Shown in pieces: positions 6,145-6,329 of a DNA stretch of 6,329 bases. This stretch comes from an uncultured Alistipes sp. (GTDB lineage Bacteria; Bacteroidota; Bacteroidia; Bacteroidales; Rikenellaceae). The stretch lies in NCBI GenBank assembly GCA_937895825.1, contig CALBKP010000029.1, positions 1 to 6,329 on the forward strand, given 5' to 3'. A model generated the notes under the pieces. That model did no database searches. It saw only the letters and a list, made by a program, of their open reading frames with translations, and was not told where the DNA came from. How positions within the stretch are numbered: position 1 is the first letter of the stretch; every line of letters starts with the position of its first letter. Made by a program: the position numbers and the translations under genes.

Positions 6145-6149
6145 GGAGG
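6145..6149 (+). promoter_or_regulatory. Strong ribosome-binding site of upp
   Basis: GGAGG lies 9 nt before the upp ATG. Most minus-strand Bacteroidales genes in this window lack so clear a Shine-Dalgarno sequence, so it supports both the start and a Firmicutes origin for this end. Confidence 0.8.
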
Positions 6150-6158
6150 TTTAAAGAT

Positions 6159-6329
6159 ATGGCAAACGTAATGGTAATGGATCATCCGCTTATTCATCAT
6201 AAGCTTTCAATCCTCAGAGACGAAAAGACAAGTTCAAAGGATTTCAAAAATCTTATCAGCGAAATTGCAACCCTTATGTGCTACGAAGCAACAAGAGATT
6301 TGCCTCTTAAAGAAGTTGAAACAAAAACC
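6159..6329 (+). CDS. upp: Uracil phosphoribosyltransferase, N-terminal part
   Basis: The enzyme converts uracil and PRPP to UMP and pyrophosphate in cytoplasmic pyrimidine salvage. The 57 visible residues begin MANVMVMDHPLIHHKLSILR and continue through TSSKDFKNLISEIATLMCYEATRDLPLKEVE. This matches the conserved N-terminus of Firmicutes and proteobacterial Upp (DHPLI..KL..LRD, F..L..EIA.LM.YE.TRDLPL). Full proteins are about 209 residues, so roughly the first quarter is present, and the PRPP-binding loop and uracil-binding C-terminus lie beyond the window. The G+C content is 37% by hand count, with many AAG, CTT and AGA codons, unlike the neighbouring minus-strand genes. It probably follows rpiB in an operon. 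Confidence 0.93.
   Translation, partial: MANVMVMDHPLIHHKLSILRDEKTSSKDFKNLISEIATLMCYEATRDLPLKEVETKT

Overview
The window looks like a piece of a Bacteroidales genome, most probably from a gut or other host-associated metagenome, with a short stretch of foreign-looking DNA at the right end. The Bacteroidales assignment rests on three things seen here. Two promoters carry the Bacteroidetes -7 box TAnnTTTG. The genes lack consistent Shine-Dalgarno sequences. The proteins include a DUF4369/TlpA-type thioredoxin lipoprotein, a RuvC with the W-x-x-F-x-x-x-NP tail, and a large surface protein combining a DUF6562-like segment, beta-helix repeats and GLUG repeats. I cannot fix the family; Rikenellaceae or a relative is a guess.

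Layout, left to right. Positions 1-368 hold 2.6 copies of a 141-bp tandem repeat with two hairpins per unit and no gene. Positions 369-415 show nothing recognisable. From 416 to 6094 everything is transcribed leftward (minus strand). In transcription order these are: a large cell-surface protein gene (6094-4094) closed by a strong terminator; a promoter followed by coaD, lpxD, ruvC and a tlpA-like gene, closed by a terminator at 603-632; then immediately a promoter, a tRNA-Arg(ACG) gene and its own terminator. The four-gene run is tightly spaced (gaps of 46, 1 and 55 nt), with a clear promoter box only before coaD, so it is probably one operon. Its products serve coenzyme A synthesis (CoaD), lipid A synthesis (LpxD), Holliday-junction resolution (RuvC) and envelope thiol redox chemistry (TlpA-like). 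They are linked by co-transcription rather than by one pathway.

From about 6089 to the end the strand, composition and style change. The plus strand carries a short C-terminal tail resembling ribose-5-phosphate isomerase B, a strong GGAGG ribosome-binding site, and the first 57 codons of a Firmicutes-type upp (37% G+C by hand count). The order rpiB-upp is a clostridial arrangement. The surface-protein frame loses its family-like N-terminus and signal peptide at exactly this place, so the simplest reading is an assembly chimera, or much less likely a real recombination junction. No undescribed biological system is clearly present. The items most worth a second look are the junction, the 141-bp hairpin repeat, the palindrome at the tRNA promoter and the N-terminally cut surface protein.
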